Counted from the first letter of the stretch, positions 56,027-64,000 are shown. The stretch: DNA of 64,000 nt from Micromonospora humi (GCF_900090105.1 NZ_FMDM01000016.1:62001-126000), one strand, 5' to 3'. Notes: generated by a model not told the origin, from the sequence alone. Made by a program: numbers and translations.

Positions 56027-56514
56027 CCGGGGCGGGTGGCGCGCCGGCCCCGGAGAGGACGCCGGACGCCACCGGCGACGACGCCGCGGCGGCCGGCACC
56101 GACCCGACCCCGACCGGTCCGACCGCGGGCGGTCCGGCGCCGACCGGTCCGGCCTCGGCCGGGATGACCGCGGACGGCCGGCCGGCGGCACCCGCCGACG
56201 TCTCCGGCGCGGGCATGGCCGCCGACGCGGCGCCGGGTGCGCCGGCCGGGGGCGCGCCGTCCGGGGCGGCGGCGCGTACCGCCGACATCACGGCCGGCCC
56301 GGGCGGGGTGATGACCGACGAGGTCGGCGTGGTGACCGGCGAGCTGACGTTGCGCACCGAGCACGCCGACGGCAAGGTGACGCTGCGGGTGCAGTACAAG
56401 GACGCCGACGAGTGGTACGCGGTCACCGGTGGCAGCGCGCCGCTGGCCGACCCGGCCGCGCTGGACGCGGTGCACACGATCGCGGTGGGGCTGCTCAACC
56501 GCCCCGAGGGCTGA
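56008..56514 (+). CDS. Hypothetical protein overlapping the HNH nuclease gene
   Basis: 168 residues. Residues 1-100 are a low-complexity Ala/Pro/Gly/Thr region without hydrophobic helices. The C-terminal ~60 residues (GELTLRTEHADGKVTLRVQY, then WYAVTGGSAPL and TIAVGLLNRPEG) form a small beta-rich domain. No family recognised. The start ATG lies inside the nuclease gene, overlapping by 19 bases. The arrangement invites the idea of an immunity or regulatory partner, but there is no direct evidence, and no signal peptide is seen. A strong hairpin follows the stop. Confidence 0.65.
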   Translation: MGEQAVTGAGGAPAPERTPDATGDDAAAAGTDPTPTGPTAGGPAPTGPASAGMTADGRPAAPADVSGAGMAADAAPGAPAGGAPSGAAARTADITAGPGGVMTDEVGVVTGELTLRTEHADGKVTLRVQYKDADEWYAVTGGSAPLADPAALDAVHTIAVGLLNRPEG

Positions 56515-56523
56515 AACCGAGCG

Positions 56524-56555
56524 GACGCGTCGGCCCCGGGCGGGGCCGACGCGTC
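56524..56555. terminator. 14-bp perfect hairpin, bidirectional
   Basis: GACGCGTCGGCCCC (56524-56537) pairs exactly with 56542-56555 over a GGGC loop, between the convergent 56008 gene and the ABC importer operon. Confidence 0.88.
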
Positions 56556-56561
56556 CTCGGG

Positions 56562-57668
56562 TCACGGGGTGGGGATGAGTTCGCCGGTCTCGCCCGGCGC
56601 CGCGCCGTCGTCCGGCCGGACCAGCTCCGGCTCCACCTCGTGCGGCCGGATCTTGCCGGCCGCGATGTCCTCGGCGTAGTGGCAGGCGACCCGGTGCCCG
56701 TCGAGCACCTCGCGCAGCGCGGGCCGCTCGTCGGCGCAGCGGGTGGGCTGGGCCCACGGGCAGCGGGTGTGGAACCGGCAGCCGGCCGGCGGGTTCGCCG
56801 GCGACGGCAGGTCGCCGGCGAGCAGGATCCGCTCCCGCCGGTCCTCGACCTGCGGGTCGGGCACCGGCACCGCCGACATGAGCGCCCTGGTGTACGGGTG
56901 CATCGGCTCCCGGTAGAGGTCGTCGCTGGACGCCTCCTCCACCAGGCCGCCGAGGTACATCACCCCGACCGTGTCGGCGATGTGCCGGACCACCGCCAGG
57001 TCGTGCGCGATGATCAGGTACGTGAGGCCCCGCTCGTCCTGGAGTTCGTCCAGCAGGTTGAGCACCTGGGCCTGGATCGACACGTCCAGCGCGGACACCG
57101 GCTCGTCGGCGACGATCAGGTCCGGTTCGAGCACCAGCGCCCGGGCGATGCCGATGCGCTGGCGCTGCCCGCCGGAGAACTCGTGCGGATACTTGCTCAG
57201 CGCCGACGCCGGCAGGCCGACCGCGGCGAGCGCCTCGCGGAGCCGCTTGTCGACGGCGGCCTTGTCCTTCGCCAGGCCGTGCGCCTTGAGGCCCTCGACC
57301 AGCAGCGACTCCACCGACTGCCGGGGGTCGAGGCTGGACAGCGGGTCCTGGAAGATCATCTGGATCCGGCGGCGGATCCGGCGCATCGGCTCGTCCTTGA
57401 GCGCGCGCAGGTCGGTGCCGTCGAAGACGATCTCACCGTCGGTCGGCTCGACCAGGCGCAGCAGACCTCGGCCCAGCGTGGACTTGCCGCAGCCCGACTC
57501 GCCCACGAGCCCGTACGTCTCGCCCCGGTTGATGGCGAGCGACACCCCGTCGACGGCGTAGACGTGCCCGATCGTCCGGTCGAAGAGCACGCCGCTCTTG
57601 ATCGGGAAGTGGACCTTGACGTCGCGCAGTTCGACCAGGGGTCCGGTCGGCTCGGTCGGCTCGGTCAC
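56562..57668 (-). CDS. Oligopeptide/dipeptide ABC importer ATPase (OppF/DppF-like)
   Basis: 368 residues. GESGCGKSTLGRGLLRL is Walker A, QMIFQDPLSSLDPRQSV the Q-loop, FSGGQRQRIGIARAL the ABC signature and LIVADEPVSALDVSIQ Walker B/D-loop. The C-terminal oligopeptide-transporter segment (CRFHTRCPWAQPTRC) has the conserved Cys cluster that binds [4Fe-4S] in DppD/DppF. It drives uptake by the permeases upstream. GTG 57668 overlaps the stop of the companion ATPase gene (GTGA). It is the last gene of a five-gene operon and ends at the hairpin at 56524. Confidence 0.93.
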   Translation of the reverse strand: MTEPTEPTGPLVELRDVKVHFPIKSGVLFDRTIGHVYAVDGVSLAINRGETYGLVGESGCGKSTLGRGLLRLVEPTDGEIVFDGTDLRALKDEPMRRIRRRIQMIFQDPLSSLDPRQSVESLLVEGLKAHGLAKDKAAVDKRLREALAAVGLPASALSKYPHEFSGGQRQRIGIARALVLEPDLIVADEPVSALDVSIQAQVLNLLDELQDERGLTYLIIAHDLAVVRHIADTVGVMYLGGLVEEASSDDLYREPMHPYTRALMSAVPVPDPQVEDRRERILLAGDLPSPANPPAGCRFHTRCPWAQPTRCADERPALREVLDGHRVACHYAEDIAAGKIRPHEVEPELVRPDDGAAPGETGELIPTP

Positions 57669-58651
57669 GGGACCGCCACCTCCTCGGAAACGGGGTTGTT
57701 GCAGCGCAGGTCGCCGCCGTTCGCGGTGGGCTCCAGCGGGGGCGTGCCGTCGAGGCAGGCGTCCACCACGTTGTCGCACCGGGGCGCGAACGCGCAGCCC
57801 TCGGCCCACGGGATGTTGTCGGCCACCGAGCCACGGATGGCGTGCAGTCGCTCGCCGCGCGGCGAGTCGAGCCTCGGCACGGAGTTGAGCAGCCCGTGCG
57901 TGTACGGGTGCCGCGGTCGGGCGAACAGCTCGTGCCGCTCCGCCCGCTCCACGATCTTGCCGCCGTAGAGGACGTTGACCGTGTCGCAGAGCCCGGCCAC
58001 CACACCCAGGTCGTGCGTGATCATGATCAGCGCGGTGCCGGTCTCGTCGACGAGTTCCTTGAGCAACGTGAGGATCTGCGCCTGGATCGTGACGTCCAGC
58101 GCGGTGGTCGGCTCGTCGGCGATCAGCAGCCGCGGCTTGCAGGCCAGCGCGATGGCGATCAGGGCCCGTTGCCGCATGCCGCCGGAGATCTGGTGCGGGT
58201 ATTCCTTCAGCCGCCGGGTCGGGTCGGGGATGCCGACCGCGTCGAGCAGCTCCCGGGCCTCCTTCAGCGCCGCCTTGTGGTCCATGCCGCGGTGCCGTTC
58301 GAGCACCTCGGCCACCTGGGTGCCGATCGGGATGACCGGGTTCAGCGAGGAGAGCGGGTCCTGGAAGATCATGCCGATGTCCCGGCCGCGCCGGTCCCGC
58401 AGGTCGTCCGGGCGCAGCTTCAACAGGTCGGCCCCGTCGAAGTTCACCTCGCCGGTGACCTTGTTGCCGCGCTGCGGCAGCAGGCCCATGATCGCCAGGC
58501 TGGTGACGCTCTTGCCGCAGCCGGACTCGCCGACCAGGCCCACCGTCTGCCCCGGCTCCACACTGAAGCTGACCTCGTCGACGGCGGTGAACGGTCGCTC
58601 ACCGCGGCGCTGGAACACGACGCTCAGGTCGCGTACGTCGAGCAGGCTCAT
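57665..58651 (-). CDS. Oligopeptide/dipeptide ABC importer ATPase (OppD/DppD-like)
   Basis: 328 residues. GESGCGKSVTSLAIMGLLP is Walker A, GMIFQDPLSSLNPVIPIG the Q-loop, ISGGMRQRALIAIAL the signature and LLIADEPTTALDVTIQ Walker B. The oligo_HPY-type C-terminus (HPYTHGLLNSVPRL, CAFAPRCDNVVDAC, GDLRCNNP) carries the Fe-S Cys set. With the OppF-like protein it forms the heterodimeric motor. The start ATG at 58651 lies 43 bases after the permease stop. This gap has no hairpin. Confidence 0.93.
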   Translation of the reverse strand: MSLLDVRDLSVVFQRRGERPFTAVDEVSFSVEPGQTVGLVGESGCGKSVTSLAIMGLLPQRGNKVTGEVNFDGADLLKLRPDDLRDRRGRDIGMIFQDPLSSLNPVIPIGTQVAEVLERHRGMDHKAALKEARELLDAVGIPDPTRRLKEYPHQISGGMRQRALIAIALACKPRLLIADEPTTALDVTIQAQILTLLKELVDETGTALIMITHDLGVVAGLCDTVNVLYGGKIVERAERHELFARPRHPYTHGLLNSVPRLDSPRGERLHAIRGSVADNIPWAEGCAFAPRCDNVVDACLDGTPPLEPTANGGDLRCNNPVSEEVAVP

Positions 58652-58694
58652 CGGGTCACTTCCTCACCGTGCTGGTCGTTGGTCCGCACCGCCG

Positions 58695-59735
58695 TCACCG
58701 CCGGCTCTTCGGGTCGATCGCCTCGCGCATGCCCTCACCCAGCAGGGTGAAGCCGAGCGCGACCACGATGATCGCGACGGCCGGGAAGTAGGCGAGTTCC
58801 GGCCGCACCTCGAAGTAGCGCTGACCGTCCACACCGAGCATCAGGCCCCACTCCGCGCGGTTGATGTCCGGGTCACCGAGGCCGAGGAAGGACAGCGACG
58901 CGGCTTCCAGGATGGCGGTGGAGAGCGTCAGGGTCGCCTGCACGATCACCGCGGTCATCGCGTTGGGCAGCATGTGCCGCAGTACGATAGCGCCCCGCTT
59001 GACGCCGAGCGCGCGGGCGGCCAGCACATGGTCGCTCTCCCGCTGGGCGAGCATCGAACCGCGCAGCAGCCGGGCGAAGATCGGTACGTTGACGATGGCC
59101 ACCGCGAGGATGACCGTCCACTGGCTGGACCGGCTGGCCATGGCCACCAGGCTGATCGCCAGCAGCAGCGCCGGCAGGGCCAGCATCACGTCGGTGAAGC
59201 GCATCAGGATGTTGTCGACCCAGCCGCCGAACGCACCGGCGAGCGCGCCCACCAGCACGCCCAGGGCCAGCCCGATCAGCGTGGCGAGCACGCCGACGAA
59301 GAGCGTCTGCCGGCTGCCGTGGATCATCCGGGACAGGAAGTCCCGGCCGAGCGGGTCGGAGCCGAGCGGGAACTCGCTGCTGGCGCCGGGGATGCTGTCG
59401 ACGGTCAGGTTCTTCGTCAACTCGTCGAAGCGCTGCGCGGGGTCGTGCGGCGCGAGCAGCGGCGCGAAGATCGCGACCAGGACGAAGAGCGCCACGATGG
59501 ACGCGCCGACCATGGCGGTCGGGTTGCGGCGCAGCCGGCGGAACGCGTCGCGGACCAGGCTGACCCCGCCCTTGTCCGCGGTGGCCTGGGCCAACTGCTC
59601 CAGCCGGGCGCGCTTGCGCTCGCCGAGCCGGTCGAGGCCGCGGGGCAGCGTGCCCTCACGCTTCTCCGTGACGGCCGAGGGGTCCACGCTCTCGCGCTGG
59701 GCGCCCACGGTGGGCTGGATGATCGGATCGCTCAT
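58695..59735 (-). CDS. Oligopeptide/dipeptide ABC importer permease (OppC/DppC-like)
   Basis: 346 residues. A long N-terminal cytoplasmic stretch (about 80 residues, charged) leads to six helices, beginning with MVGASIVALFVLVAIFAPLL. SSEFPLGSDPLGRDFLSR is the OppC periplasmic motif (GTDxxGRD), and AARALGVKRGAIVLRHMLPN the EAA loop that contacts the ATPases. The extra N-terminal length over E. coli DppC is the only oddity. The ATG at 59735 overlaps the OppB-like stop as ATGA, ensuring equal amounts of both permeases. Confidence 0.93.
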   Translation of the reverse strand: MSDPIIQPTVGAQRESVDPSAVTEKREGTLPRGLDRLGERKRARLEQLAQATADKGGVSLVRDAFRRLRRNPTAMVGASIVALFVLVAIFAPLLAPHDPAQRFDELTKNLTVDSIPGASSEFPLGSDPLGRDFLSRMIHGSRQTLFVGVLATLIGLALGVLVGALAGAFGGWVDNILMRFTDVMLALPALLLAISLVAMASRSSQWTVILAVAIVNVPIFARLLRGSMLAQRESDHVLAARALGVKRGAIVLRHMLPNAMTAVIVQATLTLSTAILEAASLSFLGLGDPDINRAEWGLMLGVDGQRYFEVRPELAYFPAVAIIVVALGFTLLGEGMREAIDPKSRR

Positions 59736-60739
59736 CGCACACGCACCCTCGGGTCGATGAAGGCGTAGGAGAGGTCGACCAGGAGGTTGACCAACACGAA
59801 GACCAGCGCGGCCAGCAGGATCAGCGCCTGGAGCACCGGGTAGTCGCGGCCGCCGCTGATCGAGTCGTAGATCAGCGTGCCGAGGCCACCCCAGTTGTAG
59901 ACCCGCTCGGTGAGCACCGCGCCGGAGAGCAGCGCACCGGTCTGCAGGCCGATGGTGGTGACCACCGGCAGCAGGCCGTTGCGCAGGATGTGCCGGCCGC
60001 GGATCGTCTTGTGGCGCAGGCCCTTCGCCTCGGCGGTGCGGACGTAGTCCTCGTTGAGGACGTCGAGCACGCTGGCCCGGGTGATCCGGACGATGACCGC
60101 GAGCGGGATGGTGGCCAACGTGATCGCCGGCAGGATGAGGTGCCACAGCGCGTCGCCGGTGGCGTCGAACTCGCGGGTGAGCAGCCCGTCCAGCACGAAG
60201 AAGCCGGTGATGTCGGTGTTGTCCAGCCCGGTGCTGATCCGGCCGGACGGCGGGAACAGGTGCATGTTCTGGGTGAAGACGTCCTTGAGCAGGTAGCCCA
60301 GGAAGAAGATCGGGATCGAGATGCCGAGCAGGGTGCCGCCGATGCTCAGGTTGTCGAGCAGCCGGCCGCGGTGCCGGGCGGCGAGGTAGCCGAGCGGCAC
60401 GCCGAGCCCGATCGCGATGATCATGGCCGCGGCGGCCAGCTCCACGGTGGCCGGGAAGGCCCGGCCGATCACCTCGGTGACCGGGTCGCCGCTCCGGATC
60501 GAGTTGCCGAAGTCGCCGGTCACCAGCCGCTGCATGAATTTCGCGTACTGCACCAGGATCGGCTGGTCGTAGCCGAGGGCCTTGGTCAGCAGGGCCCGCC
60601 GCTCCGGCGTGGCCCGCTCACCGAGCAGCGCCTCGATCGGGCCGCCGGGAAGGTTCCGCAGCCAGATGAAGACCAGCGCGGACAGCCCTATCAGGGTCAC
60701 CACCAGCTGCAGCAGGCGGCGAACTATGACTCGCAACAT
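59732..60739 (-). CDS. Oligopeptide/dipeptide ABC importer permease (OppB/DppB-like)
   Basis: 335 residues. RRLLQLVVTLIGLSALVFIW starts the first of six helices, LPGGP and FGNSIRSGDPVTEVI are the family's early periplasmic loop, and RTAEAKGLRHKTIRGRHILRN is the EAA loop. GLGTLIYDSI is the end motif (usually GLG.L...A). It forms the pore with the OppC-like protein. The start ATG at 60739 lies 104 bases after the binding-protein stop, a gap that holds a strong hairpin (60774-60811), so downstream expression is likely lower than that of the binding protein. Confidence 0.93.
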   Translation of the reverse strand: MLRVIVRRLLQLVVTLIGLSALVFIWLRNLPGGPIEALLGERATPERRALLTKALGYDQPILVQYAKFMQRLVTGDFGNSIRSGDPVTEVIGRAFPATVELAAAAMIIAIGLGVPLGYLAARHRGRLLDNLSIGGTLLGISIPIFFLGYLLKDVFTQNMHLFPPSGRISTGLDNTDITGFFVLDGLLTREFDATGDALWHLILPAITLATIPLAVIVRITRASVLDVLNEDYVRTAEAKGLRHKTIRGRHILRNGLLPVVTTIGLQTGALLSGAVLTERVYNWGGLGTLIYDSISGGRDYPVLQALILLAALVFVLVNLLVDLSYAFIDPRVRVR

Positions 60740-60773
60740 CTCTCACACACCAGATTTCTCGTTGAACAGCGGG

Positions 60774-60811
60774 TCGGCCCGGGCCGGGAGAGAGAGCCCG
60801 GCCCGGGCCGA
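60774..60811 (-). terminator. 15-bp perfect hairpin between binding protein and permease genes
   Basis: TCGGCCCGGGCCGGG (60774-60788) pairs exactly with 60797-60811 over an 8-base loop. In SBP-first importer operons such a stem usually acts as a partial terminator or mRNA 3'-end stabiliser. Confidence 0.8.
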
Positions 60812-60843
60812 TTCCGCGTGGGGCGTCAGCGGTGGGTGACGCC

Positions 60844-62514
60844 TCAGCCGACGCTGACGGTGTTGAACCGCTCGTCGGTCAGCGGGCTGGCGACGAGACC
60901 CTTGACGTCCTTGGTGACCACGATGGCCGGCGGAGCGTGCCAGACCGGCACGGCCGGCAGCCACTTGGCGGCGATGTCGCGGTTGACCTGCTCCCAGGCG
61001 GCCTTCTTGCCGGCCTCGTCCACAGTGCCGTCGGCCTTGCCGATGGCGGCGAACATGTCGGTCATGGCCTGGTCGCCGAACTCGACCTTGCCGCGCCCGA
61101 AGAAGGTGCCGACGAAGTTGCCCGGGTCGTTGTAGTCACCGGTCCAGCCGAGCAGGTGCAGGTCGTGCTTGCCGAACTGCTGCACGTCGTCCTTGTAGCC
61201 ACCGTTCCACGGGCGAGCCACACCGTTGACCTTGATGCCGACGGCCTGCAGGTCGTTGGCGAGGACGGTGAAGATCTCCTGCGGGTTCGGCATGTACGGC
61301 CGGGAGACGTCGGTCGGGTAGTAGAAGTTGAGCGTGAGGTTCTCCGCGCCCGCCTCCTTGAGCAGCTGCTTGGCCTTGTCCGGGCTGTACTCGTACTTCT
61401 GCACGTCCTGCGCGTAGCCGAGCACGGTGTCCGGCATGAACTCGTCGGCGACCTTGGTGCCACCCGGGCCCTTGGTCTGGACGAGCTGCTGGCGGTTGAG
61501 CGCGTAGGCGATCGCCTGGCGCACCTTCAGGTCCTTCAGCTTCGGGTTCTTCTGGTTGAAGCCGAGGTAGAGGATGTTGAACGCCGGGCGGTCGAGAACC
61601 TGGAAGCCCTCACCGGCAAGCGCCTTGCGGTCGGCCGGGGCGGGGAAGTCGATGCCCTGGACGGTGCCCGCCTTCAGCTCCTGCTTACGGGTGTTCTCGT
61701 CCTTGATGATCTTGATGATCAGCTTGTCGACCTTGGCCTTCTCGCCCCAGTAGTCGGGGTTCCGGTCCAGGGTGATCTCACCCTTGGCCTTGTCCCAGCC
61801 GACGAACTTGAACGGGCCGGTGCCGACCGGGTGCTCGTTGGCGAACGCGCTGTACTCGAACGAGTCGCCGTTCTGCTTCACCGTGTCGGCATCGTACTTC
61901 TTCAGCGCCTCGGGGCTGGCGATCGAGAGCGCGGTCAGCGCGAAGGCACCCGGGAAGGCGCCCTTGTACTGGTTCATCGTGATGACGGCGGTGCCGTCGT
62001 CCTTGGCCTCACACTTGTTGTAGACCGGGTCGCCGGCACCCTCGGCCTCGTTCTTGGCGAAGCCGCCGAACGTGTCCGAGTAGTAGATCATCTGCGACTG
62101 GGCGGCGGCGCCCTTCATGTTGAACCAGCGGTCGAAGTTGAAGCAGACCGCGGCGGCGTTGAAGTCGGTGCCGTCGTGGAACTTCACGCCCTTGCGGAGC
62201 TTGAAGGTCCAGACCTTGCCGTCCGGGTCGTGCTCCCAGCTCTCCGCCAGGGCACCCTGCAGCTCGGCGGTGCCGGGCTTGTTCTGCACGAGGGTGTCGT
62301 ACATCTGGCGGATCGGCCGGAACGACTCACCGTCGTCGTTGAAGATCGGGTCGAAGTTCTTCGGGTCCCCGGCACCGGCGAAGACGAAGGTGCCGCCGGT
62401 CTTGGCGTCACCACCGCCCTCTTCGCGGTCGCTCTTGGCGCAGCCGGACGCACCGACCGCCAGGGCGGCCACGGCCGCGAGGGCCACGGCCGTTTTCAGC
62501 CTGCTCGCCTGCAT
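60844..62514 (-). CDS. Peptide-type ABC substrate-binding lipoprotein (SBP_bac_5)
   Basis: 556 residues. The lipobox VGASGC (Cys about 25) marks an outer-face lipoprotein. GTFVFAGAGDPKNFDPIFND and AESWEHDPDGKVWTFKLRKG are the type 5 binding-protein signature (usually near residues 60-100), and HDGTDFNAAAVCFNFDRW follows. WTGDYNDPGNF near the end is the family's later motif. It binds peptides or similar ligands and delivers them to the permeases. The ATG follows GAGGTGAGAG. It starts the importer operon, and the hairpin after it suggests excess over the other parts. Confidence 0.92.
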   Translation of the reverse strand: MQASRLKTAVALAAVAALAVGASGCAKSDREEGGGDAKTGGTFVFAGAGDPKNFDPIFNDDGESFRPIRQMYDTLVQNKPGTAELQGALAESWEHDPDGKVWTFKLRKGVKFHDGTDFNAAAVCFNFDRWFNMKGAAAQSQMIYYSDTFGGFAKNEAEGAGDPVYNKCEAKDDGTAVITMNQYKGAFPGAFALTALSIASPEALKKYDADTVKQNGDSFEYSAFANEHPVGTGPFKFVGWDKAKGEITLDRNPDYWGEKAKVDKLIIKIIKDENTRKQELKAGTVQGIDFPAPADRKALAGEGFQVLDRPAFNILYLGFNQKNPKLKDLKVRQAIAYALNRQQLVQTKGPGGTKVADEFMPDTVLGYAQDVQKYEYSPDKAKQLLKEAGAENLTLNFYYPTDVSRPYMPNPQEIFTVLANDLQAVGIKVNGVARPWNGGYKDDVQQFGKHDLHLLGWTGDYNDPGNFVGTFFGRGKVEFGDQAMTDMFAAIGKADGTVDEAGKKAAWEQVNRDIAAKWLPAVPVWHAPPAIVVTKDVKGLVASPLTDERFNTVSVG

Positions 62515-62674
62515 CTCTCACCTCTGTCATGCGCATGTGTCCACGCCGAGCTGTGACTCAGTCCGTGAGCGGGAGGTTATGGCATGTCACACAGAAGTGG
62601 AAAGAGCCGAGGGCAATCGCTACCAAGCCGACACCTTCCGAGGCTTCCTCGCACCGCGCGGCCGGGAGCGGCCC

Positions 62675-62699
62675 GGCGGCGGGCACACCGCCCGCCGCC
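62675..62699 (-). terminator. 10-bp hairpin after recR
   Basis: GGCGGCGGGC (62675-62684) pairs exactly with 62690-62699 over ACACC, 12 bases past the recR stop and upstream of the importer operon. The rest of 62515-62674 is the importer's promoter region; TAACCT on the minus strand near 62580 is a possible -10. Confidence 0.7.
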
Positions 62700-62710
62700 A
62701 GGCCGGTGAC

Positions 62711-63304
62711 TCAGACCGCCCGGCGCCCCTCGAAGGCGCGGCCCAGCGTGATCTCGTCGGCGTACTCCAGGTCGCCACCGACCGGCAGGCCGCTGGCCAG
62801 CCGGGTCACCGCGATCCCCATCGGCTTGACCATCAGCGCCAGATAGGTCGCGGTCGCCTCACCCTCGGTGTTCGGGTCGGTGGCGAGGATCAGCTCGCGG
62901 ACCTCGCCACCGCCGAGCCGGGTCATCAGCTCGCGGATCCGCAGGTTGTCCGGGCCGATGCCCTCCAACGGATTGATCGCGCCACCGAGCACGTGGTAGC
63001 GCCCGCGGAACTCGCCGGTCCGCTCGATCGCCACCACGTCCTTCGGCTCCTCGACCACGCAGAGCACCTCGTCGGTGCGCCGCGGGTCGCGGCAGATCCG
63101 GCACTGCTCGGACTCGGCCACGTTGTAACAGGTCGTGCAGAACCGCACCAGGTCCTTGACCTTGCGCAGTGCGCCGGCCAGCCGATTGACGTCGGCCGGA
63201 TCCGCGGACAGGACGTGGAACGCGATCCGCTGGGCGCTCTTCGGGCCCACGCCCGGCAGCCGACCCAACTCGTCGATCAGATCCTGGATGGCACCTTCGT
63301 ACAT
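62711..63304 (-). CDS. recR: Recombination mediator protein RecR
   Basis: 197 residues, the normal length. LGRLPGVGPKSAQRIAFHVL is the helix-hairpin-helix DNA-binding region. A four-Cys zinc finger follows (CTTCYNVAESEQCRIC), then a Toprim domain with VVEEPKDVVAIERTGEFRG and LATDPNTEGEATATY (conserved acidic residues). RecR works with RecO and RecF to load RecA at gaps. It starts 8 bases after the ebfC stop, the usual ybaB-recR order. A hairpin lies just downstream. Confidence 0.97.
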   Translation of the reverse strand: MYEGAIQDLIDELGRLPGVGPKSAQRIAFHVLSADPADVNRLAGALRKVKDLVRFCTTCYNVAESEQCRICRDPRRTDEVLCVVEEPKDVVAIERTGEFRGRYHVLGGAINPLEGIGPDNLRIRELMTRLGGGEVRELILATDPNTEGEATATYLALMVKPMGIAVTRLASGLPVGGDLEYADEITLGRAFEGRRAV

Positions 63305-63312
63305 CTGCCGGC

Positions 63313-63645
63313 TCAGAAACCGGGCAGGCCGAGGCCGCCCATCCCGCCCGCGACCGGGCCCATCTTCTTCTCGGTCAGCTCGCGGGCCGCCTCGGCGGCG
63401 TTGTGCACGGCGGCGACGACGAGATCCTCCAGGGTCTCCACGTCCTCAGGGTCGACCGCCTTCGGGTCGATCTTGATCGCCTTCAGCTCACCGGTGCCGG
63501 CGACCGTGGCCGTGACCAGGCCACCACCGGCGGTGCCGGTCAGCTCCGCGTCGGCCAGCTCGGCCTGGGCGGCGGCGATCTGCTGCTGCATCTTCTGCGC
63601 CTGCTTCAGCATCTGCTGCATGTTCGGCTGTCCACCTGGGCGCAC
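63313..63645 (-). CDS. YbaB/EbfC-family nucleoid-associated protein
   Basis: 110 residues. MQQMLKQAQKMQQQIAAAQAEL is a coiled-coil region (here about residues 9-30), followed by GGGLVTATVAGTGELKAIKI and LVVAAVHNAAEAAREL, the dimer core. It binds DNA as a dimer and may alter nucleoid structure. The Gly/Met-rich tail is typical of actinobacterial copies. GTG 63645 follows AAGGAG. In many bacteria dnaX lies upstream; here the next gene upstream on this strand is a PD40-repeat protein, so dnaX is not adjacent. Confidence 0.94.
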   Translation of the reverse strand: MRPGGQPNMQQMLKQAQKMQQQIAAAQAELADAELTGTAGGGLVTATVAGTGELKAIKIDPKAVDPEDVETLEDLVVAAVHNAAEAARELTEKKMGPVAGGMGGLGLPGF

Positions 63646-63742
63646 GGACCGCTCCTTCTTCGCACTCGTCTGCTCGGCCGCCGCTCAGCCTATCCGCTGT
63701 GAGCAGCCGGTCCCGCGCGGCGGCCCGCCCGCCGGTCCGCGA

Positions 63743-64000
63743 TCACCGCGACGGCGGGCGACCACCGGCCCCGTCGGCGGCGGCGACGAAGACGTCGAGC
63801 ATGTCGTTGGTGTCGCCGGGCACCAGGTTCGTCGCGTTCGAGGTGAACGACACGTACCGCCCCCGGTGGTCGATCGAGGGGTCGTTGCTGAAGCTGTCGG
63901 CCTGAGCGCCCTCGGCCGACACGCTCAGCCGGGTGGTTGTCCCGGCCCGCCATCGGACCAGGAAGACGTCCTCGGTCCCGTTGGTGTCCCCCGGCACCAG
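63743..64000 (-). CDS. PD40/TolB-like beta-propeller repeat protein (C-terminal end, truncated by window edge)
   Basis: The last 85 codons of a longer gene entering from the right edge. Two repeats of about 50 residues are visible, each with LVPGDTN and DVF(L/V) (LVPGDTNGTEDVFLV and NLVPGDTNDMLDVFV). Between them SNDPSIDHRGRYVSFTS is the PD40 strand pattern. These repeats form propeller blades in TolB-like or secreted cell-surface proteins. The tail (AAADGAGGRPPSR) is short and polar. The 5' part, any signal peptide and the blade count are outside the window. It precedes ebfC by 97 bases on the same strand. Confidence 0.8.
   Translation of the reverse strand: MVPGDTNGTEDVFLVRWRAGTTTRLSVSAEGAQADSFSNDPSIDHRGRYVSFTSNATNLVPGDTNDMLDVFVAAADGAGGRPPSR

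Overview
The window reads as a chromosomal segment of a very GC-rich actinomycete, most likely a Micromonospora or close Micromonosporaceae relative. The grounds are near-total G/C at third codon positions, frequent GTG starts, a WhiB-like regulator, long 4-bp-overlap operons, and two families of short GC-rich palindromic repeats that I recall from Micromonospora-type genomes. The genus is inference; no rRNA is present. There is no phage, insertion sequence, integrase or CRISPR array. It looks like core plus metabolic accessory chromosome.

Layout. 1-567: 3' end of a metallophosphoesterase. 622-6418: an unrecognised glycan or small-molecule gene set. It has a split Alg14/Alg13-like glycosyltransferase, a SAM methyltransferase, a radical SAM/SPASM protein and a second methyltransferase on +, facing a fused sugar-nucleotide epimerase/PLP aminotransferase on -. 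6500-15657: a TetR gene and an acyl-CoA operon (TIGR03084 protein, AtuA-like protein, two acyl-CoA dehydrogenases, both carboxylase subunits) for branched acyl-CoA or acyclic terpenoid breakdown. 15729-22984: a hypothetical, an orphan amino-acid-binding lipoprotein overlapping a membrane protein, a secreted tripeptidyl-aminopeptidase-type hydrolase, a small repeat-bearing membrane protein, a Ser/Thr kinase and a membrane protein.

23093-36468 contains a block whose order matches my memory of Mycobacterium tuberculosis Rv3677c-Rv3683: MBL hydrolase, RidA, a 51-residue DUF4177 protein, two ArsA/Get3-like ATPases, WblA/WhiB4, a class A penicillin-binding protein with PASTA, and a metallophosphoesterase. 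A YqeY-like gene is inserted before the last, and a large class III cyclase/ATPase/TPR protein is joined to the MBL gene. 36544-45238: tRNA-Pro(CGG), a cation antiporter, an MFS pump, a secreted 5'-nucleotidase, a cyclotransferase-fold protein, a CpdA-like phosphodiesterase and a GAF-GGDEF diguanylate cyclase.

45351-53680: asd-lysC (aspartate pathway), a lipoprotein, a nitroreductase, an ArsR-type regulator divergent from an MFS gene, and leuA with a short leucine-rich leader peptide. 53684-64000: a DHA2 exporter, a secreted HNH nuclease overlapping a hypothetical, a complete five-gene oligopeptide ABC importer, recR, ebfC, and the C-terminus of a PD40-repeat protein.

Recurring themes. Many genes have a -10-like hexamer 6-8 bases before the start codon, implying leaderless mRNAs. 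Intergenic palindromes act as probable bidirectional terminators. Copies of one palindromic repeat family lie inside coding sequences without breaking the frame. The best candidates for something undescribed are the 622-6418 gene set, the chain of duplicated translation-start units at 2416-2511, and the in-frame repeat intrusions at 9361-9410 and 14030-14087. Residue positions and motif calls were made by eye, with no database search.
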